Positions 25,516-34,497 of a stretch of DNA of 64,000 nucleotides are shown in pieces. The first letter of the stretch is position 1. Each line of letters starts with the position of its first letter. This DNA is from Bacteroidia bacterium (lineage in GTDB: Bacteria > Bacteroidota > Bacteroidia > J057). Made by a program: the position numbers and the translations under genes. Below the pieces are notes generated by a model, which saw only the letters and a program-made list of their open reading frames with translations, searched no databases and was not told where the DNA came from. Location: assembly GCA_041391665.1 (NCBI GenBank), contig JAWKNO010000001.1:496001-560000 (forward strand), written 5' to 3'.

Positions 25516-27348
25516 ATGAAATACCTTCTCTTTTGCTGGCTGGCCGGCTTTCAACTCCTACTTGCGCAGGAGCGCATCCACTACGACATTTCATTTCCCA
25601 ACGCGGTACATCACGAAGCGGAAATATCTATCACCTACCGCGAAGTGCCTGCAGGGCCGCTGCAGGTGCGTATGAGTCTTTCTTCCCCGGGCCGGTATGC
25701 CATCCATCAGTTTGGGAAAAATGTGAGTAATGTGCGCGCCTGGGATAGTGAGGGAAAACCGCTGGAAATCGCACGTACAGAGCCGGAAATGTGGGAAGTG
25801 AAACGACACGGGGAACAGGTTCGCATAAGCTATACACTCTTTGCCGACTGGGTCGACGGAACCTATTCGGAGATTGATGAGTCCCATGCCCATCTCAATA
25901 TGCCTGCTACTTTTATGTGGGTGAGGAATATGGAGAAAACACCCATCAGCATCACTTTTCATCTGCCGGATGCGTCTGGCTGGAAAATTGCCACGCAGCT
26001 CGTTTCTTTATCCATTCCCCATACTTATTCGGCCCGCGACCTCCAGTATTTTATGGACAGTCCGACCGAACTCAGCGACTATGCCATCCGTGAATGGAAG
26101 GTGAAAGATAAGACCGGTAAAAACGCCGGCTTTCGCCTTGTGGTGCATCATGGCGGGACTGATTCTGATCTGGAGGAGCTGCACGCCGCTACTCAAAAAA
26201 CCGTGGAGGAAGTGATCGCCATATTCGGAGAAATGCCCGACTTCGACTATCATAATTACACCTTTTTGATAGACTACCTTGCGGGAAATGACGGTGACGG
26301 GATGGAGCACCGCAATTCGACCATTATCACTTCGGCAGTTTCTCCCGCCGGGCTCACAGGCGATTTGATAAGCACAGTTTCTCATGAGTTTATCCATGCG
26401 TGGAATGTGGAACGCATACGACCGCTGTCGCTGGAACCTTTTGATTTTGAACGCCCCAATATGAGCGCGGAGCTCTGGTTTGCCGAAGGGTTTACCAGCT
26501 ATTTTGGTCCATTGGCATTGGCCAGGGCGGGTGTGTATGACCTTTCGACATTCGCCCAAAAGATCAATGGCTCCCTCAACTACGTGCTTAACAGTCCGGG
26601 GGCAAATATGGCATCACCCGTAGAGATGAGTCAAATGGCCCCGTTTACAGATGCCGCTACGGCGGTTGACCCCACGGCATTTTACAATACATTTACCTCC
26701 TATTATCCCTATGGCGCGGTTACCGGACTGGCACTGGATCTGGATATTCGCTCCAATTATCCCGGCCACACGCTCGACGAGCTTATGCAGGAAATGTGGC
26801 TGCGCTTTGGAAAAACGGAAAGGCCCTATACCAACCGCGACATCGTAGCAACCCTGGCAGAAGTGCTGAATGACAAAGAATTTGCCGAATCATTTTTCAA
26901 CAAGTTTGTCTTTGGACACGAGCGGCCGGATTTCCCCGCTCTCCTGGCTTCCGCCGGACTGCGGCTTCGCAAGGCACATCCCGGTAAAACATCACTTGGG
27001 CCTGAAGGATTTGCATTTGAAGGGGGAATAGCAAAAATAGTCTATGGTACAATGAAAGACAGCCCACTCTATGAGGCCGGACTTGAGCGCGAAGATGTGA
27101 TCCTGAGTCTCGATGGCCGCAAGCTTAAAAACAGAGCCGCACTGGAGAAGCTACTGGCGAAATATAAGCCCGGTGAGGTTGTATCAATCATCTATCAGAG
27201 AAAAGAAAAAATTCGCAGTGCTTCAATCACCCTCACAGAAGATCAGGAGTGGGAGATGGTGCCTTTTGAAGTTTCGGGTGAGGAAGTTACGTCCGAAATC
27301 CGCGCATTCCGGGAAAGCTGGCTGGGGGCGAAGGCTGTAAAACGATAA
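25516..27348 (+). CDS. M61-family metallopeptidase with PDZ domain
   Basis: This 610-residue exported peptidase has a signal peptide (cleavage near LLLAQ17), an N-terminal beta domain, and an M61 catalytic domain. The zinc motif is HEFIH (His290, Glu291, His294), followed by AWN, and the third ligand is Glu324 in WFAEGFTSYF. A C-terminal PDZ domain spans about 490-590 (GIAKIVYGTMKDSPLYEAGL, DVILSLDGRKL). Family members are glycyl/aspartyl aminopeptidases of the periplasm. The catalytic residues are complete. It is monocistronic by position, between the divergent kinase gene and a small lipoprotein. Confidence 0.93.
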   Translation: MKYLLFCWLAGFQLLLAQERIHYDISFPNAVHHEAEISITYREVPAGPLQVRMSLSSPGRYAIHQFGKNVSNVRAWDSEGKPLEIARTEPEMWEVKRHGEQVRISYTLFADWVDGTYSEIDESHAHLNMPATFMWVRNMEKTPISITFHLPDASGWKIATQLVSLSIPHTYSARDLQYFMDSPTELSDYAIREWKVKDKTGKNAGFRLVVHHGGTDSDLEELHAATQKTVEEVIAIFGEMPDFDYHNYTFLIDYLAGNDGDGMEHRNSTIITSAVSPAGLTGDLISTVSHEFIHAWNVERIRPLSLEPFDFERPNMSAELWFAEGFTSYFGPLALARAGVYDLSTFAQKINGSLNYVLNSPGANMASPVEMSQMAPFTDAATAVDPTAFYNTFTSYYPYGAVTGLALDLDIRSNYPGHTLDELMQEMWLRFGKTERPYTNRDIVATLAEVLNDKEFAESFFNKFVFGHERPDFPALLASAGLRLRKAHPGKTSLGPEGFAFEGGIAKIVYGTMKDSPLYEAGLEREDVILSLDGRKLKNRAALEKLLAKYKPGEVVSIIYQRKEKIRSASITLTEDQEWEMVPFEVSGEEVTSEIRAFRESWLGAKAVKR

Positions 27349-27507
27349 CGTTGCGCGCTGCGCACTAATCCCATTCGTTGTATTACCAATTGCCCCTTTG
27401 TCAAAGAAGACAAAATTTAAAAACGCAGCCTAAAAAATCATCCGCATATTTTTTTGAGATTAGATATATAGTAACTTCGATCCAACTTTTCAACCAATAC
27501 AAATACT

Positions 27508-27984
27508 ATGAAATTAACCAGATTTTTTTCCACATTACTCCTCATTTCGTCGCTATCTATGATGATGACATTTACCACAAGTTGTGCTACTGAGGGATGT
27601 ACAGATCCTAATTCTGACAACTATGATGTAGATGCCAAAAAGGATGATGGCTCATGTATTCCTTCAAGGGATAAGTTTATTGGCCAGTACACAGTTTCTG
27701 AGAGCTGTCCTTCCGGGAACTATACCTTTGAGATTAATATCGTAGCTTCTGCTTCTGCGGATAATGCAATTATCATTAACAACCTGGGAGATCTGGGCGC
27801 AGCTGTGAACGCAACTGTCAGCCAATCTTCGGTTACCATTCCGAATCAGAACATTACTGCATCAGGATTTGCGGTATCGGTCAATGGTAGCGGTTCTATT
27901 AATGGCAATTTGCTGATCATCAATTATTCCTACAACTTCTCCGGTGGAGGAGAGACTTGCAGTATGAACAGCACCAAACGCTAA
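27508..27984 (+). CDS. Small lipoprotein with Cys-rich CTDPNxxNY motif
   Basis: This 158-residue protein has a signal peptide ending TTSC, so it is probably lipidated at that Cys. Immediately after comes the motif EGCTDPNSDNYDVDAKKDD plus GSC, which recurs in many surface proteins of Bacteroidota and contains two Cys and several Asp/Asn that could bind calcium. The rest is a small beta-rich domain with Ser, Asn and Gly. A strong intrinsic terminator follows. The function is unknown; surface or periplasmic exposure is likely. Confidence 0.75.
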   Translation: MKLTRFFSTLLLISSLSMMMTFTTSCATEGCTDPNSDNYDVDAKKDDGSCIPSRDKFIGQYTVSESCPSGNYTFEINIVASASADNAIIINNLGDLGAAVNATVSQSSVTIPNQNITASGFAVSVNGSGSINGNLLIINYSYNFSGGGETCSMNSTKR

Positions 27985-28006
27985 TTCTTTGCAAAAAAAT
28001 AACCAG

Positions 28007-28074
28007 GGCCATACAGGACCGGGGTGTTAAAGCGCTGAAAAAAGGCTTCACCTCTGGCTTGTATGGCCTTTTTT
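28007..28074 (+). terminator. Intrinsic terminator after the small lipoprotein gene
   Basis: GGCCATACA at 28007-28015 pairs with TGTATGGCC at 28060-28068 and is followed by six T. The loop is long (about 44 bases) and holds a smaller stem. The T-tract runs into the stop codon of the convergent acyltransferase gene. Confidence 0.6.
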
Positions 28075-29218
28075 ATTTCTTCAAAAAACGGCTGCTGATC
28101 CAGCTTCTCAGCGGAACATCATATAGCTTCAGGCTGGCGTAGGCAAGAACTATGGAAGAGAGCAAAACAACTACCGCAACCGGCATTGCATCAGGTATAG
28201 AAACCTTTCCCTCATACACCCAGGCTGTGTAGGTGTATATCAACGGGTAGTGGGTGATGTATATCGGATAGGAAATATCTCCCAAAAACCGGCATAATCT
28301 GGTCGCAAACTTTCCCTTCACCTCTCCGCTTGCGCCCACATATACTATCAGCGGAAAAAGCAAGATGATGCTCAGCGAATCGTAAAGCCCGTTCATCCAC
28401 AGATGTTCGCTCCCACCGATTCGGGGTATGGTCAGCACAGCGACAACCAACACACTGCTCAGGAGAAAGGCATATCTGATGTTTGATAATGTCGCCACAC
28501 GAAATAAAAACATTCCCGCCAGAAATGGATACAACATCCTTATAAAACCGATACGGAGTTGGGTTGGCTCCAGTGCCCAGCCACCTACGACATCCCCGTT
28601 GGGACCGGCGACGGCAAGATGTATCAACATCGCACCGGCGATAAAAACCAGCACAGCCAGCACTTTATTGGAAAGTCTCCGGAGAAAAAATGCATAGAGA
28701 ATATTGGCGATGTACTCAAAGAAAAGCGACCAGGCAGGGCCGTCGAGCGGGTGCATTTCTGCCCAGCCTCTGATGTCCATGGATATGGGGAGCGGCAACA
28801 GGGTAAAACCCAATAACATGACGAGCAGCATATTCCATACGGGCACTTCGCTGATTCGCGGCCAGAGGCTGCCTGCCTGAAAATAAAACGCAACTGCCCC
28901 TACCACCATACCCAGAATAATCATCGGATGCAGTCTGATGAGGCGGCGTATAAAGAAGTCTTTGATCGACATTTTACCCCATCGATCGTCATAGGCATAG
29001 GCAATCACAAAACCGGAAAGGAGGTAGAAAAAATCTACTGCCAGATAACCGTGGTTGATGATTTGATCGAGATGGCTGGTGGCATGCGCCTCCAGGAGAT
29101 GGAAGATCACCACCATAATAGCGGCCACGCCGCGAAGCCCGTCCAATATTTCGTAGTGTTTTTTGGAATCGGGATAAGCAGAAAGCTGAGTTTTCTCCAA
29201 GGGCTGTTGTTTTATCAC
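28073..29218 (-). CDS. Acyltransferase 3 family membrane protein (OafA/YrhL-like)
   Basis: This 381-residue integral membrane protein has about ten hydrophobic helices. The family signature is at the N-terminus: LDGLRGVAAIMVVIFHLLE, with the catalytic-type His in VIFHL, then YLAVDFFYLLSGFVIAYAY and FFIRRLIRLHP. Such enzymes O-acylate sugars of polysaccharides or peptidoglycan. No polysaccharide cluster is adjacent, so the substrate is open. It is read divergently from the RapA-type gene. Confidence 0.9.
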   Translation of the reverse strand: MIKQQPLEKTQLSAYPDSKKHYEILDGLRGVAAIMVVIFHLLEAHATSHLDQIINHGYLAVDFFYLLSGFVIAYAYDDRWGKMSIKDFFIRRLIRLHPMIILGMVVGAVAFYFQAGSLWPRISEVPVWNMLLVMLLGFTLLPLPISMDIRGWAEMHPLDGPAWSLFFEYIANILYAFFLRRLSNKVLAVLVFIAGAMLIHLAVAGPNGDVVGGWALEPTQLRIGFIRMLYPFLAGMFLFRVATLSNIRYAFLLSSVLVVAVLTIPRIGGSEHLWMNGLYDSLSIILLFPLIVYVGASGEVKGKFATRLCRFLGDISYPIYITHYPLIYTYTAWVYEGKVSIPDAMPVAVVVLLSSIVLAYASLKLYDVPLRSWISSRFLKK

Positions 29219-29219
29219 A

Positions 29220-29235
29220 GCAGGTAACTACCTGC
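29220..29235. promoter_or_regulatory. Perfect 7+7 inverted repeat in the acyltransferase/rapA divergent gap
   Basis: GCAGGTAACTACCTGC is two 7-base arms around AC, placed immediately upstream of the acyltransferase ATG and about 95 bases before the rapA ATG. It could be an operator or a 5' hairpin of the acyltransferase message. No regulator gene is adjacent. Confidence 0.35.
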
Positions 29236-29328
29236 GGCGGCAATGTCTCCAAAAATCGCCATTCTTACAATGGATTTTGTTCTCTCAGCTAGTTTCTTTT
29301 CCTTCGTGATTGCAAAAAACAACGCTAT

Positions 29329-32064
29329 ATGGGAATCTTCTTTCCAGACCAACGATGGACCAGTGAGGGAGAGCCCGAACTCGGTGTAGGGGTGGTCTCC
29401 AAAATAACCAAAGGCCGGGTAGAAATTTATTTTCCGGCTGCCGATGCGACCAGGCTGTATTCCGAAGAAACCGCCCCCCTTCGCAGGGTGATTTTTAAAC
29501 CCGGAGATACCGTTGTGGATACCCATAAGCGCCCGCTGCTGATTGAAAGAGTAAAGCAGGATGGAAACCTGCTCATCTATATCGGATCGGGGCGGAACTT
29601 GTCTGAAGCTGACCTTGGCGATGTTTCTGTCAAACACGGCGTAGATGATCGCCTTTTTATGGGGGATGTGGATACTCCCGCATTGTTTGCCCTTCGCAGA
29701 AGAACCCTTCAATACGATCATAACCGGAGAATCTCGCCTGTCAGCGGATTTGTCGGTGGCCGTATCGATCTTATTCCCCACCAGCTTTACATCGCCCACC
29801 AGGTAAGTACACGTTATGCGCCTCGCGTCCTGTTGTCGGACGAGGTGGGGCTTGGGAAAACCATAGAGGCCTGCCTCATTCTCCACCGGCTGCTCCTGAG
29901 CGGGCGAATTTCACGGGTATTGATTCTCGTTCCCGAGTCGCTGGTTCACCAGTGGTTTATCGAAATCCTCCGCCGGTTTAATCTGTGGTTTCACATCTTC
30001 GATGAGGCCCGTTGTGCTTCCGTTGAAGCTGGTGCACCAGATGGAAATCCATTCCTGGCCAATCAGCTCATCATTTGCAGTACAGTATTTTTGGCTGGTT
30101 CGGACCTTCGGGCACGGCAGGCGCTGGCAGCCAACTGGGACATGCTCATCGTAGACGAAGCTCATCACCTCGAATGGTCGGTGGAAAAAACAAGTCCGGA
30201 ATACGACGTGGTGGATCAGTTGAGCAAAGTGGCAAAAGTATTATTGCTCCTGACTGCAACCCCCGAACAACTGGGGCTGGAAAGTCATTTTGCCCGGCTG
30301 AGATTGCTCGACCCTGACAGATACCCCGACTTTGAGACTTTTAAAAATGAGGCTCTGGACCATAAAAAGATCGCAGATATTGTCGAAGGGCTTTCTGCCG
30401 GAAAACAACTTCCCGCCCCGGATAAAAAACTCCTGGAATCCCTTGTTGGAAAAGAACGGATGGCATCTGCCCTTGAGGGCGACGATTTTTCCCGGAATAA
30501 CCTCATTGAAGATTTGCTCGACCAGCACGGACCAGGCCGTGTGATATTTCGCAATACCCGATCGGCGATGCAGGGTTTTCCCAGGCGGAAGGCCCGGCTG
30601 ATTCCGCTTCCGGCTGCGGATACAGATGAACCCAAAGTTGACTGGCTGATCCGGGAAATGGAAACGCTCGACCCTGCGAAAGTGCTGCTCATTTGCAAGA
30701 GTAAGGAGAAGGTCCTCGAATTGGAGGAAGCACTGCGCAAACGCGCCAGCCTGAAGGTCGGTGTTTTTCACGAAGAACTCACCATTGTACAACGCGACAG
30801 GAATGCAGCCTGGTTTTCCGAGTCAAACGGTGCTCGATTGCTCCTTTGCTCCGAAATCGGGAGTGAGGGGCGGAACTTCCAGTTTGCGCACCACCTCGTG
30901 CTGTTTGATTTGCCTGCCCATCCGGAGTTGCTGGAGCAGCGGATCGGGCGACTTGACCGCATTGGGCAGTCTGAAGATATAGAGATACACGTTCCTTACC
31001 TCACGGGAAGTCCGGAGGAAGTACTGGTCAGGTGGTACCACGAAGGACTGAATGCCTTTGAAAAAAATCTGGAGGGAGGAAACCAAATTGTGCAGGTATT
31101 TGGCGAACGGCTGCAAAATATCTCCCAATCCCTCTCATCGCCCGATGCCGGCGCGCAACTCGAAACCCTGATCGCCGACACGGCGGTTTTCCATCAGTCG
31201 CTCATCGCCACTTTGGCAAACGGAAGAGACCGGCTGCTGGAGATGAATTCCTTTCGTCCGAAAGCCGCCGAAAAGCTCGTGGAACAGATTCGGGCAGAAG
31301 ATCAGGATATGAGTCTGGAGACCTATATGACTGAGGTTTTCGAGCATTTTAGCGTCGAAATGGAAGACCTGGCGGCGCGGACCTATCTGTTGCACCCATC
31401 ACAGGCAGATGCTGAGGCATTTCCGTCGATTCCGGAGGAAGGCATTTCGATCACCTTTGACCGGAAACGCGCCCTGGCCCGGGAAGAGGTAAGTTTTCTC
31501 AGCTGGGATCATCCGATGGTAACGGGAGCGATAGACATGGTATTAGGTTCGGGAACCGGGAGTGCCAGTTATGGGATTCTTCGGGGAAAAGGAGGAAGGG
31601 CCTTTCTGTTGGAAGCAATGTTTGTATTGGAAACCATGGGCGGACAAAACCTTCATGTGGACCGGTTTTTACCCCATACCCCGCTGAGAGTTGTGGTAGA
31701 TCATGACGGCGAAGACGTAACCGACGAATATCCGGTTGAGTTATTTGATCAGCAGCTGATCGCCAGTCCGATGGACGACTTGCTCGACAATGACACCATA
31801 ATGGAGACCATACTTCCGAATATGATCACCGTCGCCGCAGAGTTGGCGGAAGCACTGGCTGCGGAGGAAATCACACGAGGGCTACAAAGAATGCGCGCCA
31901 CCCTCAACCACGAAATCGGGCGGCTTAAGACCCTCCAGCAAAAAAACAAACACATCCGCCCCGAAGAAATCCAGATTGCCACCGAGGAGCAGGCAAGCCT
32001 GACTGCCCTCATCAGCAATGCACGCATCAGGCTTGACGGGCTGCAGGTGGTGAGGAGGGGGTGA
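29329..32064 (+). CDS. rapA: RapA/HepA-like SNF2-family helicase (RNA polymerase recycling ATPase)
   Basis: This 911-residue protein has the SNF2/Swi2 ATPase layout of RapA. A beta-rich N-terminal region (about 1-110) is followed by Walker A LLSDEVGLGKTIEA near residue 170, VPESLVHQWFIEI, the DEAH box in MLIVDEAHHLEW near 280, and ATP-binding motif LLLTATPEQLGLESHFARL. The C-terminal helicase half contains SEIGSEGRNFQFAHHLVLFD and EQRIGRLDRIGQ. A long C-terminal helical region completes it. RapA frees stalled RNA polymerase. The length is slightly below that of E. coli RapA (968). It borders the defence island on the left. Confidence 0.88.
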   Translation: MGIFFPDQRWTSEGEPELGVGVVSKITKGRVEIYFPAADATRLYSEETAPLRRVIFKPGDTVVDTHKRPLLIERVKQDGNLLIYIGSGRNLSEADLGDVSVKHGVDDRLFMGDVDTPALFALRRRTLQYDHNRRISPVSGFVGGRIDLIPHQLYIAHQVSTRYAPRVLLSDEVGLGKTIEACLILHRLLLSGRISRVLILVPESLVHQWFIEILRRFNLWFHIFDEARCASVEAGAPDGNPFLANQLIICSTVFLAGSDLRARQALAANWDMLIVDEAHHLEWSVEKTSPEYDVVDQLSKVAKVLLLLTATPEQLGLESHFARLRLLDPDRYPDFETFKNEALDHKKIADIVEGLSAGKQLPAPDKKLLESLVGKERMASALEGDDFSRNNLIEDLLDQHGPGRVIFRNTRSAMQGFPRRKARLIPLPAADTDEPKVDWLIREMETLDPAKVLLICKSKEKVLELEEALRKRASLKVGVFHEELTIVQRDRNAAWFSESNGARLLLCSEIGSEGRNFQFAHHLVLFDLPAHPELLEQRIGRLDRIGQSEDIEIHVPYLTGSPEEVLVRWYHEGLNAFEKNLEGGNQIVQVFGERLQNISQSLSSPDAGAQLETLIADTAVFHQSLIATLANGRDRLLEMNSFRPKAAEKLVEQIRAEDQDMSLETYMTEVFEHFSVEMEDLAARTYLLHPSQADAEAFPSIPEEGISITFDRKRALAREEVSFLSWDHPMVTGAIDMVLGSGTGSASYGILRGKGGRAFLLEAMFVLETMGGQNLHVDRFLPHTPLRVVVDHDGEDVTDEYPVELFDQQLIASPMDDLLDNDTIMETILPNMITVAAELAEALAAEEITRGLQRMRATLNHEIGRLKTLQQKNKHIRPEEIQIATEEQASLTALISNARIRLDGLQVVRRG

Positions 32065-32115
32065 TGTAGCGCTTAATGCCAAAGCCGCAAACCAAAATTC
32101 TGGGGTATCGGGAGT

Positions 32116-32148
32116 TTGGCTATTGGCTGTTAGATGTTGGCTATTGGA
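32116..32148. repeat. Short direct repeat TTGGCTATTGG x2
   Basis: TTGGCTATTGG occurs at 32116-32126 and 32138-32148, separated by CTGTTAGATG. It lies in the gap between rapA and the defence island and resembles the short word repeats within the hsdS region. Confidence 0.5.
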
Positions 32149-32209
32149 GTTTTTTGTACTTACGCGCGCTGCGGCGCAACTCCTGAAAAAAGGGAAAAAT
32201 GGGCCTCTT

Positions 32210-32344
32210 GGCTACAAATCGAAGATGCCTCAGGTACATTCGACTCCTCCGGAGTCCCGGCCTAGCCAGAAAAGTGCCTAGAATGCCCTAAGTGCAGGGT
32301 TTTGCCGACAGGCAAGACCTCGGAGAGGTCAAATGTTTGTAGCC
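32210..32344. repeat. Compact multi-hairpin element bounded by GGCTACAAA / TTTGTAGCC
   Basis: This 135-base stretch begins with GGCTACAAA and ends with its exact reverse complement TTTGTAGCC. Inside lie successive small stems: GACTCC-TCC-GGAGTC (32242-32256), CCCT/AGGG (32286-32299), TGCC-GACA-GGCA (32303-32314) and GACCTC-GGA-GAGGTC (32316-32330). The whole could fold as a closed multi-branch structure. It has no coding potential that I trust. It may be a structured RNA or a mobile palindromic repeat. It sits in the 520-base gap 32065-32585, which otherwise holds only the direct repeat and the hairpin listed separately. Confidence 0.5.
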
Positions 32345-32398
32345 TCGATGGCCGCCCCTCTGGTTTGCCCAAGGTTTTGCGCCGTAACGCGCTGCCCG

Positions 32399-32423
32399 GT
32401 TTCTCCAACGGAGAAACGTTTTT
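32399..32423 (+). terminator. Terminator-like hairpin right of rapA
   Basis: GTTTCTCC-AAC-GGAGAAAC forms an 8-bp stem with a 3-base loop and is followed by GTTTTT, the form of an intrinsic terminator for rightward transcription. It is 335 bases after the rapA stop, so it may belong to the repeat element next to it instead. Confidence 0.4.
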
Positions 32424-32585
32424 CGCACTCATGAGTAATACTGCATCTTCGGAGAAACTACACACCAATTGCGCCGACATTTTGATTTGTGTCCTAATGC
32501 CAACGCCTGTAAATTGGGGTTCTTCGGGTTTAACTTATTTGGGTTAGGATGTTGTTGTTCGCAAGCCTAGCTTTACTGAGCTAAT

Positions 32586-34367
32586 TTATTTTAATGATTT
32601 CCCCTTTTCAATTGCTGATAAAACATTTGCCATTTCAGGGTCGATTTCTTCAACCTTAAAATTATTTCCAATTTCTGTTATGTTAGTATTTACTTTATAT
32701 TCAGAACTCAACCACTTATTTAGTTCTTTTAAAACCTTTTTACCTGGTACAACACTTAATGGGGCCGACCACTTTTTCTCAACAATTTTTCTCGCAAGAA
32801 CGTTAATATTCTTTGTTTCATAGTTAAGATACTTATCATCGATAAAATCATGAATTTTATTCTGTCTTCGATAAAATTTGCCTACTTCTGAGGCAAAATT
32901 GTCTTCAATTTCCTGCTTCATATTTTCAGCAATTTCATTCAGTTTACTTTCTAGGATCTCTCGAGTAATTAAAATCGAATCATTCTTCTTTCTTAAAGCC
33001 CTAAGAATGACAGAAGGAACTAAAAAATAATTTTCGATTTCCTTTTTTTCCCAAATATGTATTTCAATACCCTTTTTTCCTGCTTCTTCATATCTATTTT
33101 CGATATCTGGTTTAATGTGGTAATCTGAATCAAAGATGCAGAAAACTTTGATCGTCTCATCAGCGGCATTTTTTAGGACCATTTTCGAGCCGATAGCGTA
33201 AGGCCAACCTCCCCATCCTCCGATATCCATGTTGGGAATGTTATCCAAAGGTTCCTCAGACTTTGGGAATAATTTGTTTTGGAATTTTTTAAGGAGATTT
33301 ATGTCATCTCCCTCAACCATCAGCATTTTTTTTGCTGACCAAAGGCGGGCTAGTTCTAAGTTATGAATTGATCCAATATCATTGTATATAACTTTTTGGA
33401 TTGTAGGGAAATCTGAAGCCAAAAATGACTTTTCCTTTCTTCTGTCAATTACCAAAATATTGTGGTAATCAACTTCTGACATAATTTCTATTGAATGAGT
33501 CGCTGTAATGACCTGATAAAAGTTCCCTTTCAAAATTCTGATTAATTTCCTTTGAAGATCAGCGTGCATATAAACATCTGGTTCATCAAGCACTATTGTT
33601 GAAGTCTGTGGGGTCCTCGCAAGAAACCAGATTGTTTGCAGCCACATTTGTAGCCCATGACCCATTCTTCCCACTTCAGTTGAAAAGCCACCTTCCTGAA
33701 CTATTAATTCAGGGTTTACCTCATTAAATGATTTCACACCTTTTATGAAATTTACGATTCTTAATGAAGGCCATGATGATTCTGCGAGAGCCTGAAAGAG
33801 ATTAAAATATTCATTTAGATAGCTTAATTGATTTCTAAAATGCCTTGAAGCTAAGCTTGAGAACAAGTTGGCATTAACATAATCTTTATCCAACGGCTTT
33901 TCTGCTATCTGTAGAGGGGATATCTGTGGGAGGATGTTGATTTTATGAATTTGAGTTTCCTTAGCCAATATTGAAGAATTCACAGGTTTGCCATTAGAAT
34001 CAATTATTTGACAAAAAAGCTCTCCATCAATATTGATAAAGATTTTTATTTGAGAACTATCCTTAAAAAAAGCGTTAATAATGGCAGGAGGGTCTCCATA
34101 TTGATTAATGATTTGATCAAAAGAGAACTCTAGTCTTCCTATAGATGGTCTAATGCCTTTTTCTATTTTGCCAAGCCCAGTCCAAGGAGGAGCTGATTTA
34201 TAAACTGCATTTTTATATTTATCAGTTACAATTGAAACCAGTCTTAATGCTTCAATCAATGTTGATTTTCCTGCATTGTTTTTCCCTACGATTACTGTTG
34301 TATCGGAAAATTCAATTTCATGGATTTCATAGCATCGATAATTTGAAAGATAAAGCTTTGTAAGCAT
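32586..34367 (-). CDS. OLD-like nuclease: ABC-type ATPase fused to TOPRIM domain
   Basis: This 593-residue protein has an SMC/RecF-like ATPase domain (about 1-310) with Walker A GKNNAGKST (28-36), the signature region GRMGHGLQMW, Walker B STIVLDEPDVYMH (Asp261, Glu262) and the switch His291 in ATHS. A TOPRIM nuclease domain follows (about 345-430): Glu352 in MLMVEGDD and Asp413/Asp415 in CIFDSDYH. This is the architecture of overcoming-lysogenisation-defect (OLD) nucleases, including GajA of Gabija, but no UvrD-like GajB partner is present. It is visibly more AT-rich than its neighbours. It lies 130 bases behind hsdR on the same strand. A defence role is likely. Confidence 0.88.
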   Translation of the reverse strand: MLTKLYLSNYRCYEIHEIEFSDTTVIVGKNNAGKSTLIEALRLVSIVTDKYKNAVYKSAPPWTGLGKIEKGIRPSIGRLEFSFDQIINQYGDPPAIINAFFKDSSQIKIFINIDGELFCQIIDSNGKPVNSSILAKETQIHKINILPQISPLQIAEKPLDKDYVNANLFSSLASRHFRNQLSYLNEYFNLFQALAESSWPSLRIVNFIKGVKSFNEVNPELIVQEGGFSTEVGRMGHGLQMWLQTIWFLARTPQTSTIVLDEPDVYMHADLQRKLIRILKGNFYQVITATHSIEIMSEVDYHNILVIDRRKEKSFLASDFPTIQKVIYNDIGSIHNLELARLWSAKKMLMVEGDDINLLKKFQNKLFPKSEEPLDNIPNMDIGGWGGWPYAIGSKMVLKNAADETIKVFCIFDSDYHIKPDIENRYEEAGKKGIEIHIWEKKEIENYFLVPSVILRALRKKNDSILITREILESKLNEIAENMKQEIEDNFASEVGKFYRRQNKIHDFIDDKYLNYETKNINVLARKIVEKKWSAPLSVVPGKKVLKELNKWLSSEYKVNTNITEIGNNFKVEEIDPEMANVLSAIEKGKSLK

Positions 34368-34446
34368 TTCTGTTTGTATTTTTTATCATTTTAGCACAGC
34401 ATCCATCAGCAATATTGCGTATCCCATTCCTTTAGAGTCCACCAAT

Positions 34447-34470
34447 CCCCCCCCCAAAAAAAAAAACCCC
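34447..34470. repeat. Back-to-back homopolymer tracts between hsdR and the OLD-like gene
   Basis: On the plus strand there are nine C, then eleven A, then four C. On the coding strand of the operon this reads G4-T11-G9. Such runs mutate easily in length. They lie in the 130-base spacer ahead of the OLD-like gene. Confidence 0.6.
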
Positions 34471-34497
34471 AATCTTCCAACACCATGATAGATTATC

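Noticed and set aside
32586..34367. Gabija system
   Set aside because: The GajA-like ATPase-TOPRIM architecture is present, but no GajB (UvrD-like helicase) lies beside it; the neighbours are type I restriction genes and rapA.
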